Notes under the pieces: generated by a model
The model's input: only the letters and a program-made list of their open reading frames with translations
Told to the model about the DNA's origin: nothing
Database searches by the model: none
Assembly (NCBI RefSeq): GCF_040253635.1
Contig: NZ_JBEJGX010000003.1
Coordinates: forward strand, 868,001-932,000
DNA: 64,000 nt
Direction of reading: 5' to 3'
DNA from: Streptomyces sp. Edi2
GTDB taxonomy: Bacteria > Actinomycetota > Actinomycetes > Streptomycetales > Streptomycetaceae
Position numbers and translations under genes: made by a program
Part shown: positions 7,996 to 16,226 of the stretch, piece by piece
Numbering within the stretch: position 1 is the stretch's first letter
How the letters are laid out: each line of letters opens with the position of its first letter

Positions 7996-9032
7996 CCAGC
8001 CCGACCCGACCGCGCCCCGGTGTGCCCGCCGGCCACCCGACTGGCCACCCGGCCGACTGCACAGCCGTGCTCGCCGAACTGCTGCCCTACCGCCGCACCC
8101 TGGACTCCGGCCACAGGGAAACGGACATGACCATGACCGTAGACGTAGACGTAGACGTAGACGTAGACGTGGACATGGACGTGGACATGGACATGGGCAC
8201 CCCCGAGGCCTACCCCGCCCAACTGCGGCAGCTCGCCGCGCCGGTGGCTGCGGGCGCGCCCCTCGTCTTCACCCTTCCGGGCTTCCCGTGCAAGTCGCCC
8301 CATCCGGCGAAGGTGCTCGGTCACCTCCCCGACGAGGGCGAACGGCTGGCGCTGCGCTTCCTGGACGCCCTGTGTGGCCGGATCGAGGCCGTTCACCCGC
8401 CCGGGGCGCGGGTGGTCATCTGCTCGGACGGGCATGTCTTCAGCGATCTCATCCACGTGGCGGACCGGGACATCGATGCCTACGCCGACGCCCTGCGCGC
8501 GCTGATCCACGACGAGGGCCTGACCCGGCTGGACGTCTTCGACCTGCGCCAGGTCTACGGGCAGCGGCTGTCGCACGACGCCAAACGGGCCCTGGTACAC
8601 GACCGCTACGCACCGGCTCTGGAGGACCTGCGGTCCCTGACGCGCAGCGACGAACCGACGCGCCGCCTGTACCAAGGCATCACCCGGTTCCTCGCCGAGG
8701 ATTCCGTCTCGTTCACGGGTACCCGTTCGGCGTGGCAGCGCGACTGCCGCCGCCGCGCCTACGGGGTGATGCAGCGCAGCCGCGCCTGGGGCGAGCTGAT
8801 CGGCGAACACCACCCGGGTGCCTTCCGGCTCTCCATTCATCCGCAGCCGCGTGGCTCGGCCAAGTTCGGGATACGGCTGCTCGATGCGCCCGATGTGTGG
8901 CTGACGCCCTGGCACTCCTGTGTGCTCGAACACCGCGACGGACGGCGGGAGTTGATGCACCGGGCGGATGCCGAGCGGATCGGCCGGCTGGTGTTCCGCC
9001 AGGGCCGGCCGAGCCACTTCGTGGCCGGGTGA
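7989..9032 (+). CDS. Isonitrile (isocyanide) synthase, PvcA/Dit1 family
   Basis: The 347-residue protein carries the family hallmark FPCKSPHPAKVLGHLPDEGE, then ICSDGHVFSDLIHV, then TRFLAEDSVSF and an RLSIHPQP-like strand, matching the Dit1/PvcA fold. Known members turn the amino group of tyrosine or tryptophan into an isonitrile using ribulose-5-phosphate. The start is judged to be GTG 7989, overlapping the P450 stop, because the segment AVLAELLPYRR ahead of later ATGs looks like the usual family N-terminus; ATG 8127 is the alternative. Residues 51-69 are alternating Val/Met-Asp encoded by a six-base tandem repeat, which is not part of the family. No PvcB/IsnB-type iron oxygenase lies nearby; the P450 may substitute. 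Confidence 0.85.
   Translation: MLTSPTRPRPGVPAGHPTGHPADCTAVLAELLPYRRTLDSGHRETDMTMTVDVDVDVDVDVDMDVDMDMGTPEAYPAQLRQLAAPVAAGAPLVFTLPGFPCKSPHPAKVLGHLPDEGERLALRFLDALCGRIEAVHPPGARVVICSDGHVFSDLIHVADRDIDAYADALRALIHDEGLTRLDVFDLRQVYGQRLSHDAKRALVHDRYAPALEDLRSLTRSDEPTRRLYQGITRFLAEDSVSFTGTRSAWQRDCRRRAYGVMQRSRAWGELIGEHHPGAFRLSIHPQPRGSAKFGIRLLDAPDVWLTPWHSCVLEHRDGRRELMHRADAERIGRLVFRQGRPSHFVAG
8139..8192 (+). repeat. Hexanucleotide tandem repeat inside the isonitrile synthase gene
   Basis: GTAGAC occurs five times without interruption, followed by four derived units (GTGGAC, ATGGAC). It encodes an acidic Val-Asp/Met-Asp stretch. The unit is six bases, so slippage would not break the frame. Confidence 0.92.
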
Positions 9033-9062
9033 GGGACGGTGGGAACCAGGGCGGGCGGCCGG

Positions 9063-9851
9063 TCACCCGTCCCCGGCCGGCGCCGCCTCCCGGTGGTCGA
9101 AGGCGATCAACGGGTCACCGGTGAGCGGATGGTCGGTCACCACGGCGCGCACCCCGAAGACCTCGGCCAGCAGCTGGGGCGTCAGCACCGTACGGGGCGT
9201 GCCGGACGCCACCACCCGTCCGGCATGCAGCACATGCAGCCGGTCGCACAGCGACGCCGCGGCGTTCAGATCGTGCAGGGAGATCAGCGTCGTACGGCGC
9301 TGCGCCCGTAGCAGTGCGAGCAGTTCCACCTGGTGCCGTACATCGAGGTGGTTGGTGGGTTCGTCCAGGACCAGGACGTCCGGGTCCTGGGCGAAGGCCC
9401 GTGCCAGCAGGGCCCGTTGACGTTCGCCTCCGGACAGGGCGGCGAACCGGCGGGCGCCCTGCCCGGCCAGGCCGACGGCGGCCAGGGCGCGGGCCACGCT
9501 CTCCCGGTCGGTGCGGTCGTCGCCCGCGAAGGCCCGCTTGTAGGGCGTACGGCCCATCGTCACCACCTCGCGCACGGTCAGCTCGAAGTCGCTGCCGCGC
9601 TCCTGCGGCAGCGCGGCGACCCGGCGTGCGGTCTGCCCCGGTGTGAGCGTGCGGAGATCGGCCCCGGCCAGCAGCACCCGTCCGGCGGTGGGCCGCAGGT
9701 GCCGGTAGACGGTCCGCAGCACGGTGGACTTGCCGCTGCCGTTGGGGCCGACCAGCCCGGCGATCTCGCCGTCCGCCGCCATCAGATGCACTCCGGCCAC
9801 GACGTTCCGGCCTGCGTAGCCGACGTGCAGATCCTCGATCTCGACGTTCAC
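9063..9851 (-). CDS. ABC transporter ATP-binding protein, FecE type
   Basis: The 262-residue protein has Walker A GPNGSGKST at about 35-43, signature ALSGGERQRALLARAFA, Walker B VLVLDEPTNHLD and the switch histidine in SLHDLNAAASLCDR. It is the ATPase of an iron-siderophore/haem/cobalamin-type importer. GTG 9851 overlaps the permease stop by four bases. It is the last gene of a three-gene operon (binding protein, permease, ATPase) and converges on the isonitrile synthase with only 30 bases between them. Confidence 0.9.
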   Translation of the reverse strand: MNVEIEDLHVGYAGRNVVAGVHLMAADGEIAGLVGPNGSGKSTVLRTVYRHLRPTAGRVLLAGADLRTLTPGQTARRVAALPQERGSDFELTVREVVTMGRTPYKRAFAGDDRTDRESVARALAAVGLAGQGARRFAALSGGERQRALLARAFAQDPDVLVLDEPTNHLDVRHQVELLALLRAQRRTTLISLHDLNAAASLCDRLHVLHAGRVVASGTPRTVLTPQLLAEVFGVRAVVTDHPLTGDPLIAFDHREAAPAGDG

Positions 9852-11086
9852 CGGTCCGCCTCCATCCGCCGGTCCAGGATGAACAGCAGGGCGGGCGCCC
9901 CGATCATCGCGGTGACGACCCCCACCGGCAGTTCCTGGGAGTCCATCGCCGTACGGCACACGAGATCCACCACGACCAGCAGCAGCGCCCCGGTCAGCGC
10001 GGACAGCGGCAGCAGCCTGCGGTGGTCGCCGCCGATCACCAGCCGGCACAGATGCGGCACCATCAGGCCCACGAAGCCGATGGCTCCGGAGACCGCGACC
10101 AGTACGCCGGTCAGCAGGCCGGACACCACGAAGAGCTCCCGGCGCAGCCGGATGACGTCCACGCCCACCCCGGCAGCGGTCTCATCGCCCATGATGAGCG
10201 CGTTCATGGCGCGGGCCCGCGCCTGGAGGGCCAACAGCCCGGCGGTGACCGCGAGGACGGGCAGCCACAGGACACTCCAGGTGGCCCCGCCCAGGCTGCC
10301 CATCAGCCAGAACAGCACACTGCGGGTCTGCTGTTCGTCGCCGGCCTGGAGCACGAGGTAACTGGTGAAGCCGGACAGGAACTGCCCGATGCCGACGCCG
10401 GCCAGCACCAGGCGCAGCGGGGAGAAGCCCCCGCCGCGCCGGGCCATGCACCACACCAGCGCGAAGGCGGCGAGCGCTCCCGCGAACGCCGCCGCGGACA
10501 GCCCCAGCCCCAGGGCGCCCCCCGTGCCGGCGCCCAGCACGATGGCGGCGACCGCGCCGAGCGAGGCACCGTGCGAGATGCCCAGCAGATAGGGGTCCGC
10601 CAGCGGATTGCGCACCAGCGCCTGGGTCGCCGTTCCGACCAGACCCAGCCCCGCACCCACCAGCGCCGCCAACAGGGCACGGGGGACACGCAGTTGCCAC
10701 ACGATCAGGTCGTCGGTGCCCGGCCGGGGCGGCGCACCGCCGAGCCGCCGCAGCACGACCGACCAGACGTGTGCGGGGGCGATATCGGTGGAGCCCAGAC
10801 AGGCCGCGGCGGTCAGGGCCACCACCACGGCGATACCGAGCCCCGCGGCGAGCAGGCCTGCGGGCGGCGTGCGGCGCCGGGCCTGCCCGTCCCGCTCGGC
10901 CTCTTCGCCCTGCCCGCCGTCCTCGGCCTGCTCGGTCCGCTCGACCTGCCCGCTGTCTTCGGCCTGCTCGGCCTGCCCGCCCTGCTCCTCGCGACCGTCC
11001 GGCTCCTCGCGACCGTCCGGCTCACGACCGATCGGCTCACGACCATCCGGGCCACGACCACCCGCCCCGGAGACAACCGACGCCAT
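9848..11086 (-). CDS. ABC transporter permease, FecCD/BtuC family
   Basis: The protein has about 412 residues, longer than usual (about 330-350), because the first 70 or so are a hydrophilic repeat region rich in Gly, Arg, Glu and Gln. After that come the family's multiple membrane helices and landmark sequences: LRVPRALLAALVGAGLGLVG, QALVRNPLADPYLLGIS-type loop and GFVGLMVPHLCRLVIG near the C-terminus. It forms the channel for a metal-chelate substrate. ATG 11086 overlaps the binding-protein stop (TGATG); a GTG three bases earlier is equally possible. Confidence 0.88.
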   Translation of the reverse strand: MASVVSGAGGRGPDGREPIGREPDGREEPDGREEQGGQAEQAEDSGQVERTEQAEDGGQGEEAERDGQARRRTPPAGLLAAGLGIAVVVALTAAACLGSTDIAPAHVWSVVLRRLGGAPPRPGTDDLIVWQLRVPRALLAALVGAGLGLVGTATQALVRNPLADPYLLGISHGASLGAVAAIVLGAGTGGALGLGLSAAAFAGALAAFALVWCMARRGGGFSPLRLVLAGVGIGQFLSGFTSYLVLQAGDEQQTRSVLFWLMGSLGGATWSVLWLPVLAVTAGLLALQARARAMNALIMGDETAAGVGVDVIRLRRELFVVSGLLTGVLVAVSGAIGFVGLMVPHLCRLVIGGDHRRLLPLSALTGALLLVVVDLVCRTAMDSQELPVGVVTAMIGAPALLFILDRRMEADR

Positions 11087-12153
11087 CACCGCGCCGCCTT
11101 GAACCGATCAGGGTGGACGGTGCGGGCGATCTCCTCGACGGTGTCCGCGTTGCCGACACCGGCGATCGTCGTACGCTCCGAGCCGATCCGCAGGAATTTC
11201 CCGTTGCGCACGGCAGCCAGCCCCTTGGTGGCGGGGAAGTTCTTCAGGAACGACGCGGCCTCGTCGAAGGCCTTGGCATTGGCTGCCACATCGCCCCGGT
11301 TGCGTACCCCGAGCTGGATCCAGTCCGGGTTCTTGGCGACCACGTCCTCCCAGGAGACCGGCTTGAAGTCGCCGTCGCAGCCATCGAAGACATTGCGCGC
11401 CCCGGCCTGGCCGATCACGGCGTTGGCGACCTGCTTGCGGCAGACCGCGACCGGCTGCTTGGTGCCCGCGTCATAGTCGAAGAAGAAGTACGACGGCCGC
11501 TTGCCGGGGGCGATGTCTCCCACCGCTTTGTGCACCGTGCCGAGCTTCGCCCGCATCCCCGCCACCAGTGCGTCCGCCCGCTGCGACGTGCCGGTCACCG
11601 CGCCCAGCCGCTTGATGTCGCCCTCCACACCGGACAGGTCGCGCTGCGGCTTCCCGGCCATCGGCGCGCAGGCGGTGGAGGCCAGGTAGAGGTGCTTGAT
11701 GCCCGCGGCCCTGAACTCTTCCTCGGTCGGCGCGTCGCCGGCCCGGCCCATGGTGTTCATCGATGCGAAGGTGTCGATATAGAGATCTGCGCCCGAACCG
11801 AGCAGCTTCTCCTTGGGAATCACGGACTTCCCCAGCACCGGCACCTTCCCGGCCTGCGCCTCCAGAGCGCCGGGCAAGGCGCCCTTGCGGGGCGGGAATC
11901 CGGTCCCGATCACCCGGTCGCCCGCGCCCAGCCGCAGCAGGATCTCCAGGGCGGCGGCATTACTGGTGACGATCTTGCGCGGCGCGGACGGGAAGGTGGT
12001 GATGGCGCCCTTGCAGTCGGTGGTCCGCACGGGAAAGCCCGGCCCGCCGGCCCCCTTGCCGGTACCCGTACCACCGCTTCCTCCGCTGCCGCCGCACGCG
12101 GTGGCGGCCAGCGCGACCACTACCGCGACACCGCACAACTTCCCAGGACGCAT
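11086..12153 (-). CDS. Metal-chelate ABC transporter substrate-binding lipoprotein
   Basis: The 355-residue protein has a lipoprotein signal (lipobox LAATAC, Cys20) followed by a Gly/Ser linker, then the Peripla_BP_2 fold typical of siderophore/cobalamin receptors (PRKIVTSNAAALEILLRLGA, later YIDTFASMNTMG and WEDVVAKNPDWIQLG). It delivers substrate to the FecCD/FecE pair encoded downstream. Several Cys residues occur in the mature protein (TDCKGA, STACAPM, VCRKQV, DGCDGD). The substrate cannot be read from sequence; the neighbouring isonitrile synthase suggests an isonitrile-type metallophore as one hypothesis. Confidence 0.88.
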   Translation of the reverse strand: MRPGKLCGVAVVVALAATACGGSGGSGGTGTGKGAGGPGFPVRTTDCKGAITTFPSAPRKIVTSNAAALEILLRLGAGDRVIGTGFPPRKGALPGALEAQAGKVPVLGKSVIPKEKLLGSGADLYIDTFASMNTMGRAGDAPTEEEFRAAGIKHLYLASTACAPMAGKPQRDLSGVEGDIKRLGAVTGTSQRADALVAGMRAKLGTVHKAVGDIAPGKRPSYFFFDYDAGTKQPVAVCRKQVANAVIGQAGARNVFDGCDGDFKPVSWEDVVAKNPDWIQLGVRNRGDVAANAKAFDEAASFLKNFPATKGLAAVRNGKFLRIGSERTTIAGVGNADTVEEIARTVHPDRFKAAR

Positions 12154-12414
12154 GACGCTTCTCCCTACGCCTCACCAGCCGGCGCACCGGCCGTCTCACC
12201 CGCCGCCGCAGCAGCGGCCGTTCAGGTCGCAGGCGCGACCCGGCACAGGTAGTCGGCCGGGCGGCGGGAGCGGTTCCGGGGCGGCGGCTCCCTCTTTCCG
12301 TCCGGGTGAATCCGACAGCCGGCGGACCGGGCCGAGGACGCCGGGAGCCGTGGTCGCGACCCGTACGGGGGCGGACTAAGGTGACGCCTCACCACGGGCA
12401 CCGGGAGGCGACCG
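12154..12414. promoter_or_regulatory. Divergent intergenic region between importer operon and PucR-like regulator
   Basis: This 260-base GC-rich stretch should contain promoters for both sides. It has several purine/pyrimidine blocks with local pairing potential, but I could not fit the conserved core of a cobalamin riboswitch to either strand. Confidence 0.35.
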
Positions 12415-13647
12415 ATGACAGCGGATACGGCGGGTGCGGCACAGGGCTCCGCCACGACGGACCCGCCGGTGCCGGTCCCCGAGGTTCCCGACGCGGTGCG
12501 GTCGCTCGCCGCGCGCTGTCTGCCCCGGGTGAACGAGCTCGCCCGGCTGATGTCCCGGGACGCCTTCGAGCAGCTGCACGGCTACGCCGAACTCCCCGCC
12601 GAGGTCAAGGATGTGGAGATCGCGGCGACCGCGCGGCACGGCCTGCGGCTGTTCCTGGAACGAGTGGTGCACGATCCGCGGACCGGCCCGGACGACACCG
12701 GCTTCTTCCGCGAGCGCGCCGCCCAGCGGGCCGGGGAGGGCATGCCGCTGCCGTTGCTGCTGACCACCCACTGTGCGGGGGCGCGGGTGCTGTGGCAGGC
12801 GCTGCGGGAGGCCGCCCGGCCCGGCGAGGAGGCCGCACTGGTCGAGCTGGCCGGCTATCTGCTCGATGCCGAACAGCGGGTCGTGAGCGCGGTCACCGAG
12901 ACCTACCTCGACGAGCAGGCGGCCCTCGCCGCCGAACGGCACGAGGAACGCCGCTCCCTGGTCCGCGGGCTGCTGGAGGGCACCGCGGTCCCCTCGGCCG
13001 GCAGCGGTCTCGCGGGGCCGTCGCTGGTCCTGGCGGTGGAGCTGCCGGACGGCCCGCGGGCGCCGGTCGCCGTACGGCGGGTGGTACGGCGGCTGCAGAC
13101 GGCGCTGGACGGGGCCTTCGGCAGGGAGGTGCTCACCCTGTTCGACGGGACCGGGGGCCGGGCGATCGTCCCCGGCCCGGCAGAGCCGCCGGCCGGCCTC
13201 GCCGAGCGGCTTGCCGAGGCCGGCGGTCCGGGCGTACGGCTCGCTGCCGTACCCGCGGAGCAGGGCGTGCAGATCCCCGATGCGGCGCGCACCGCCGCAC
13301 GGATCGTCCGGGTGGCCCGTGCCTGCGGACACCCGGCCGGGCTGCACCGGCTCGATGACGTCCTGCTCGAATACCAGCTGTCCCGTCCCAGCGCCGGGAG
13401 CGACCGGATCGCCGCCCTGCTCGACCCGGTCGCCGGCCGGCCCGAACTCCTCGAAACCCTCCGCACCCATCTGGAACAGGCCCAGGACCGCCGGGCCACG
13501 GCCCGGCTGCTCACCCTCCACCCCAACACCGTCGACAACCGCCTGGCCCGGATCTCCGCCCTGACCGGGCTCGATCTCGCGACGCCCCGGGGCGCGGCCC
13601 TGGCGCTGGCGGCGCTGCTGCTGCGCGACGCCGGAGAAGCGGGCTGA
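12415..13647 (+). CDS. PucR-type transcriptional regulator
   Basis: The 410-residue protein ends with the PucR-family helix-turn-helix (RRATARLLTLHPNTVDNRLARI, residues about 360-385). Its middle part is a degenerate sensor region, and residues 25-180 are all-helical with an RsbR/N-terminal-globin-like pattern (FEQLHGYAELPAEVKDVEIA, AAQRAGEGMPLPLLL). ATG 12415 follows GGGAGGCGACCG. It is divergent from the metal-chelate importer and could regulate it, or the alkylsulfatase gene that converges on it. Confidence 0.8.
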   Translation: MTADTAGAAQGSATTDPPVPVPEVPDAVRSLAARCLPRVNELARLMSRDAFEQLHGYAELPAEVKDVEIAATARHGLRLFLERVVHDPRTGPDDTGFFRERAAQRAGEGMPLPLLLTTHCAGARVLWQALREAARPGEEAALVELAGYLLDAEQRVVSAVTETYLDEQAALAAERHEERRSLVRGLLEGTAVPSAGSGLAGPSLVLAVELPDGPRAPVAVRRVVRRLQTALDGAFGREVLTLFDGTGGRAIVPGPAEPPAGLAERLAEAGGPGVRLAAVPAEQGVQIPDAARTAARIVRVARACGHPAGLHRLDDVLLEYQLSRPSAGSDRIAALLDPVAGRPELLETLRTHLEQAQDRRATARLLTLHPNTVDNRLARISALTGLDLATPRGAALALAALLLRDAGEAG

Positions 13648-13678
13648 ACCTGAACCGCCGCTTTCCCCTCCTCCGCAT

Positions 13679-15547
13679 TCACGGCGTGACGATCGGAAAG
13701 TTCCAGTCGGGCTTGTCCAGCAGGCTGCCGAAGGTGAGCAGGGCCTCGGGGTCGCCGTCGAGCCTGACGGTGCCGGCGGTGATCTCGTCGAGGAAGGTGG
13801 TGGTCCCGCTGAGGACCGCGTTCAGGGTGGTGCGTGCCAGATGCAGGGTGGCGTGCGGGAGTTCACCGCGGGGCGCGTCGCCGGGCATGGGGGTGAGCGC
13901 GCCGTTGGACAGCAGCAGCGTCCAGATCTCCGGGGCGGGGGCCGGGACGCCGCCGTCGGGCGCGGACCCGATTTCCCAGCGCAGGAGGAGGCGCCGGTCG
14001 CCGGCCCGGGGCCCGTTGAGGCGAACGGCCATGGACTGGAAGATCTGCTCGGCGGTGAGGGCGGCAAGCACGTCGGGCGCGGGGTGCGCGGGGGTGCCGG
14101 CAACGGTGCCGCGCAGCTCCGCGGCGCCCATGAGGTAGAAGTTGCGCCAGGGCCCGGACTCGGCGGCCTGGCCGAGCCGTTCGAAGGCGTCAGCCTGGAG
14201 CGCACGGGCCCCGGCATGGCCCGGTTCGGCGAAGATGACATGGTGGACCACTTCGGCCACCCAGCGCAGATCCCCGTCCTCGTACGCCTGACGGGCCTTG
14301 GCGACCACGGCGTCCGCGCCGCCCATGAACTCCACGTAGCGCCGGGCCGCGGCCACCGGCGGATGCTGCCACAGATGGGCCGGGTTGCCGTCGAACCAGC
14401 CCATGTACCGCTGGTACACGGCCTTGGCGTTGTGGCTGAGGGTGCCGTAGTAGCCGCGGGCGTGCCAGGCGCGTTCCAGGGCGGGCGGGAAGCGCAGCTC
14501 CTCGGCTATCTCGGCGCCGGTGAGCCCGGCGTTGATCAGCCGTACGGACTGGTCGTGCAGGTAGGCGTAGGCGTCGCGCTGCTCCTCCAGGAAGCGGACT
14601 GCGCGGTCCGCTCCCCAGGTGGGCCAGTGGTGGGAGGCGAAGACGACGTCGCTGGTGCCGGCGAACAGCCGCAGCGTCTCGGTGAGATAGCGGGCCCAGG
14701 CGCTGGGGTCACGGACCAGCGCACCGCGCAGGGTGAGGACGTTGTGCAGGGTGTGGCAGGCGTTCTCGGCCACGCACAACGCCCGCAGGTCGGGGAAGTG
14801 GAAGTTCATCTCGGCGGGCGCCTCGGTGCCGGGCGTCAGCTGGAAAACCATCCGGACGCCGTCGATCACCTCTTCCTGGCCGGTGGCGGTGATGTCCAGG
14901 GTGGGGGCGATCAGGCCGACGGACCCGGTCGAGGTCGTCTGCCCCAGGCCGCAGCCGATCTGACCGGCCGGCCCCTTGGGCAGCGTCACGCCGTACATGT
15001 AGCCGGACCGGCGGACCATCGCGGGCCCGGTGAAGACGTTCTCGCTCACCGCATGTGCGAGAAACCCGGCCGGGGCGACCACCGGTATCCGTCCGGCGGC
15101 CACCTCCGCGTCGTCCACCACGCCGCGCACCCCGCCGAAGTGGTCGAGGTGCGAATGGCTGTAGAGCACGGCGGTGACCGGCCGCGGTCCGCGGTGCCTG
15201 CGGTACAGCTCCAGGGCAGCGGCCGCCACTTCGGCACTGATCAGCGGGTCGATGACGAGAACCCCGCGCTCGCCCTCGACGAAGGTGATGTGCGAGATGT
15301 CCAGACCGCGCACCTGGTAGATCCCGGGAACGACCTCGTAGAGCCCCTGCCGCGCGACGAGCCGGCTCTGCCGCCACAGCGACGGGTTGGCGGTGGGCGG
15401 GCAGTCGTCATCCAGAAAGTCATAGGCGTCGTTGTCCCAGACGACGCGGCCGTCGGCGTCCCGGATCACACAGGGATCCAGACGGGCGAGAAACCCGCGG
15501 TCGGCGTCGGCGAAGTCGTGTTCATCGTCCCAGGCGAGATGGCTCAT
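13679..15547 (-). CDS. Class III (metallo-beta-lactamase fold) alkylsulfatase
   Basis: The 622-residue protein matches SdsA1/BDS1-type alkylsulfatases: zinc motif SHSHLDHFGG (about 127-136), further ligands in AENACHTLHNV and FASHHWPTWG, then a dimerisation helix region and a C-terminal SCP2-like domain that binds the alkyl chain (FQSMAVRLNG onwards). It hydrolyses primary alkyl sulfates such as SDS to alcohol and sulfate. No signal peptide is evident. It stands alone; the nearest upstream gene on this strand is none, and the MerR gene lies beyond its start. Confidence 0.9.
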   Translation of the reverse strand: MSHLAWDDEHDFADADRGFLARLDPCVIRDADGRVVWDNDAYDFLDDDCPPTANPSLWRQSRLVARQGLYEVVPGIYQVRGLDISHITFVEGERGVLVIDPLISAEVAAAALELYRRHRGPRPVTAVLYSHSHLDHFGGVRGVVDDAEVAAGRIPVVAPAGFLAHAVSENVFTGPAMVRRSGYMYGVTLPKGPAGQIGCGLGQTTSTGSVGLIAPTLDITATGQEEVIDGVRMVFQLTPGTEAPAEMNFHFPDLRALCVAENACHTLHNVLTLRGALVRDPSAWARYLTETLRLFAGTSDVVFASHHWPTWGADRAVRFLEEQRDAYAYLHDQSVRLINAGLTGAEIAEELRFPPALERAWHARGYYGTLSHNAKAVYQRYMGWFDGNPAHLWQHPPVAAARRYVEFMGGADAVVAKARQAYEDGDLRWVAEVVHHVIFAEPGHAGARALQADAFERLGQAAESGPWRNFYLMGAAELRGTVAGTPAHPAPDVLAALTAEQIFQSMAVRLNGPRAGDRRLLLRWEIGSAPDGGVPAPAPEIWTLLLSNGALTPMPGDAPRGELPHATLHLARTTLNAVLSGTTTFLDEITAGTVRLDGDPEALLTFGSLLDKPDWNFPIVTP

Positions 15548-15763
15548 GGACGCGATTGTGGTGCGGCCACGGGCCTGGGTTCATGGTGCTGTGACACAGA
15601 GCGGACTGTCATTGGTCACAACCTGGTGGGGTCCAGCCGCAAGGGGGTGCGTGGGCTCGTGGACCTGGTCCAGGTTGGCGCGCAGTTGCTCGGCGACGAT
15701 GGAGTGGCCGGCGTCGATGATTCGCCGGTAGGCCGCGCGATACAGGCCGCGGCTGTCGGCGGA

Positions 15764-16156
15764 TCAGCGCAGCCCGGCCCGGGGCTTGCGCGGTGCCTTC
15801 TCACCATTCTGGAGTGGTGCGTCGGCGATGACAGTGCCGAGCATCGCGCGGGATGCCTGCAGCTCCTCGATGGTGCGGCTGATCCTCTCGTGTTCCTGCT
15901 GCAACTGGGCGACCAAGTCCGGGCACGTGGGCATGATGCGATCGTCGTCGACCTTGATGCAGGGCAGGACCTGGGCGATCAGGGCCGTCGGGAGTCCCGC
16001 CGCCAGCAAGCACCGGATACGGCGCACCGTTTCCACATCCGTCTCGCTGTAGACCCGGTAGCCGCTCGACAGCCGGTCCGGTGCCAGCAATCCCTGCTGT
16101 TCGTAATAGCGCAGCAGCCTCTCATGGACTCCGGTGCGCCGGACCATCTCCTTCAT
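15764..16156 (-). CDS. MerR-family transcriptional regulator
   Basis: The 130-residue protein has an N-terminal winged helix-turn-helix (MVRRTGVHERLLRYYEQQGL, SGYRVYSETDVETVRRI) and a coiled-coil C-terminal helix (LQQEHERISRTIEEL), with an effector tail containing CIKVDDD and TCPDL. It is divergent from the alpha/beta hydrolase gene at 16227 and the shared gap holds a classic MerR operator, so it very probably controls that hydrolase. ATG 16156 starts right at the DNA-binding domain; GTG 16162 is possible. Confidence 0.85.
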   Translation of the reverse strand: MKEMVRRTGVHERLLRYYEQQGLLAPDRLSSGYRVYSETDVETVRRIRCLLAAGLPTALIAQVLPCIKVDDDRIMPTCPDLVAQLQQEHERISRTIEELQASRAMLGTVIADAPLQNGEKAPRKPRAGLR

Positions 16157-16187
16157 GCGCACGTGGTTCGCCTCCGGATTGTGCGAC

Positions 16188-16218
16188 TTGACTCTGACAC
16201 TGATGTCAGAGTTTAGCG
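16188..16218 (+). promoter_or_regulatory. MerR-type operator/promoter for the hydrolase gene
   Basis: TTGACT at 16188 is a good -35 box. CTCTGACA (16192-16199) and TGTCAGAG (16204-16211) form a perfect 8-base inverted repeat with a 4-base centre, followed by a weak -10 around TTTAGC (16212-16217). The overlong -35/-10 spacing with a palindrome inside it is the arrangement MerR proteins twist to activate. The hydrolase ATG at 16227 would give a very short or no leader. Confidence 0.75.
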
Positions 16219-16226
16219 TCGTCGGC

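Noticed and set aside
12154..12414. Cobalamin riboswitch upstream of the metal-chelate importer
   Set aside because: The region has some matching short blocks (AAAGAGGGAGCC on the minus strand) but not the conserved B12-box core in order on either strand.
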